DNA of 64,000 nucleotides, taken from positions 215,703 through 279,702 of the forward strand of contig JAPYOS010000004.1 of assembly GCA_029938085.1 (NCBI GenBank). The letters run 5' to 3'. This DNA comes from Oceanospirillaceae bacterium. GTDB lineage: Bacteria; Pseudomonadota; Gammaproteobacteria; Pseudomonadales; Balneatricaceae. Shown here one piece after another: positions 63,941 to 64,000 of the stretch. Each line of letters opens with the position of its first letter. The first letter of the stretch is position 1. Below the pieces are notes generated by a model. The model was given only the letters and a program-made list of their open reading frames with translations. It did no database searches and had not been told where the DNA came from. A program made the position numbers and the translations under genes.

Positions 63941-64000
63941 AGTTAAGTTAAGTTAAGTTAAGTTAAGTTAAGTTAAGTTAAGTTAAGTTAAGTTAAGTTA
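63941..64000. repeat. (AGTTA) pentanucleotide tandem repeat
   Basis: Twelve perfect AGTTA units reach the end of the window, so the full number is unknown. It lies 15 bases upstream of the TTG start of the secreted protein, just before the ribosome site, where unit-number changes would alter promoter geometry or the 5' leader. Confidence 0.9.

Noticed and set aside
63941..64000. Repeat read as a CRISPR or phage attachment signal
   Set aside because: The unit is 5 bases with no spacers, so it is a simple tandem repeat.

Overview
The window looks like the chromosome of a marine-type gammaproteobacterium. The evidence is a CsiV-type protein directly behind mfd, a PsrA-like regulator, TruC, VF530, HlyU and YfcG-type proteins, a MetA homoserine succinyltransferase, and many importers and catabolic enzymes for small nitrogenous compounds. 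I cannot name the genus. There are no rRNA or tRNA genes, no complete insertion sequence, no phage block and no CRISPR array.

Layout. 1-5.1 kb: the 3' part of mfd with a csiV-like gene, then a convergent three-gene unit (psrA-like, mscS-type channel, gamma-glutamylcyclotransferase). 5.1-8.8 kb: two tandem MFS paralogues. The second is preceded by a decayed copy of the psrA-like 5' end, so regulator end plus transporter was duplicated. 9-18 kb: 8-oxoguanine deaminase, acetyltransferase, creatinase divergent from an agmatinase-family ureohydrolase, an orphan Imm22-type protein and a PLP decarboxylase. 17.3-23.4 kb: a branched-chain-amino-acid-type ABC importer whose binding protein is encoded convergently beyond truC. 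23.7-29.7 kb: metA and a decaying stretch with a frameshifted and truncated cysteine-synthase-like gene, an internally deleted luciferase-like monooxygenase and a degraded spacer. 29.7-36.9 kb: malyl-CoA-lyase-type enzyme, hydroxyisobutyrate-dehydrogenase-type enzyme, a solitary HyuA-type protein, small regulators and a vapBC pair. 37-45 kb: beta-alanine catabolism (bauA, mmsA, LysR), then a compact Lrp / EamA / diaminopropionate-lyase-type / M24-hydrolase locus. 45-55 kb: ChaC-like protein, MarR, maleylacetoacetate isomerase, MFS and ABC exporters, YedI-like protein, hydrolase, aromatic aminotransferase. 55-64 kb: GlxA-type regulator divergent from a sarcosine-oxidase-like flavoprotein, EamA, YfcG, an alkA-ogt repair pair, an NCS2 nucleobase permease, and a secreted protein preceded by a pentanucleotide repeat.

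How it fits together. Much of the window suits scavenging of nitrogenous solutes. Creatinase would give sarcosine and urea, and a sarcosine-oxidase-like enzyme is present about 44 kb away. 8-oxoguanine deaminase and an NCS2 permease suggest purine use. BauA and MmsA would take beta-alanine to acetyl-CoA. The M24 plus diaminopropionate-lyase-type pair may degrade an unidentified diaminopropionate-containing compound and is the best candidate for an undescribed pathway. Small palindromic repeats of one REP-like family sit at gene 3' ends in several places, and two of them coincide with altered gene ends.
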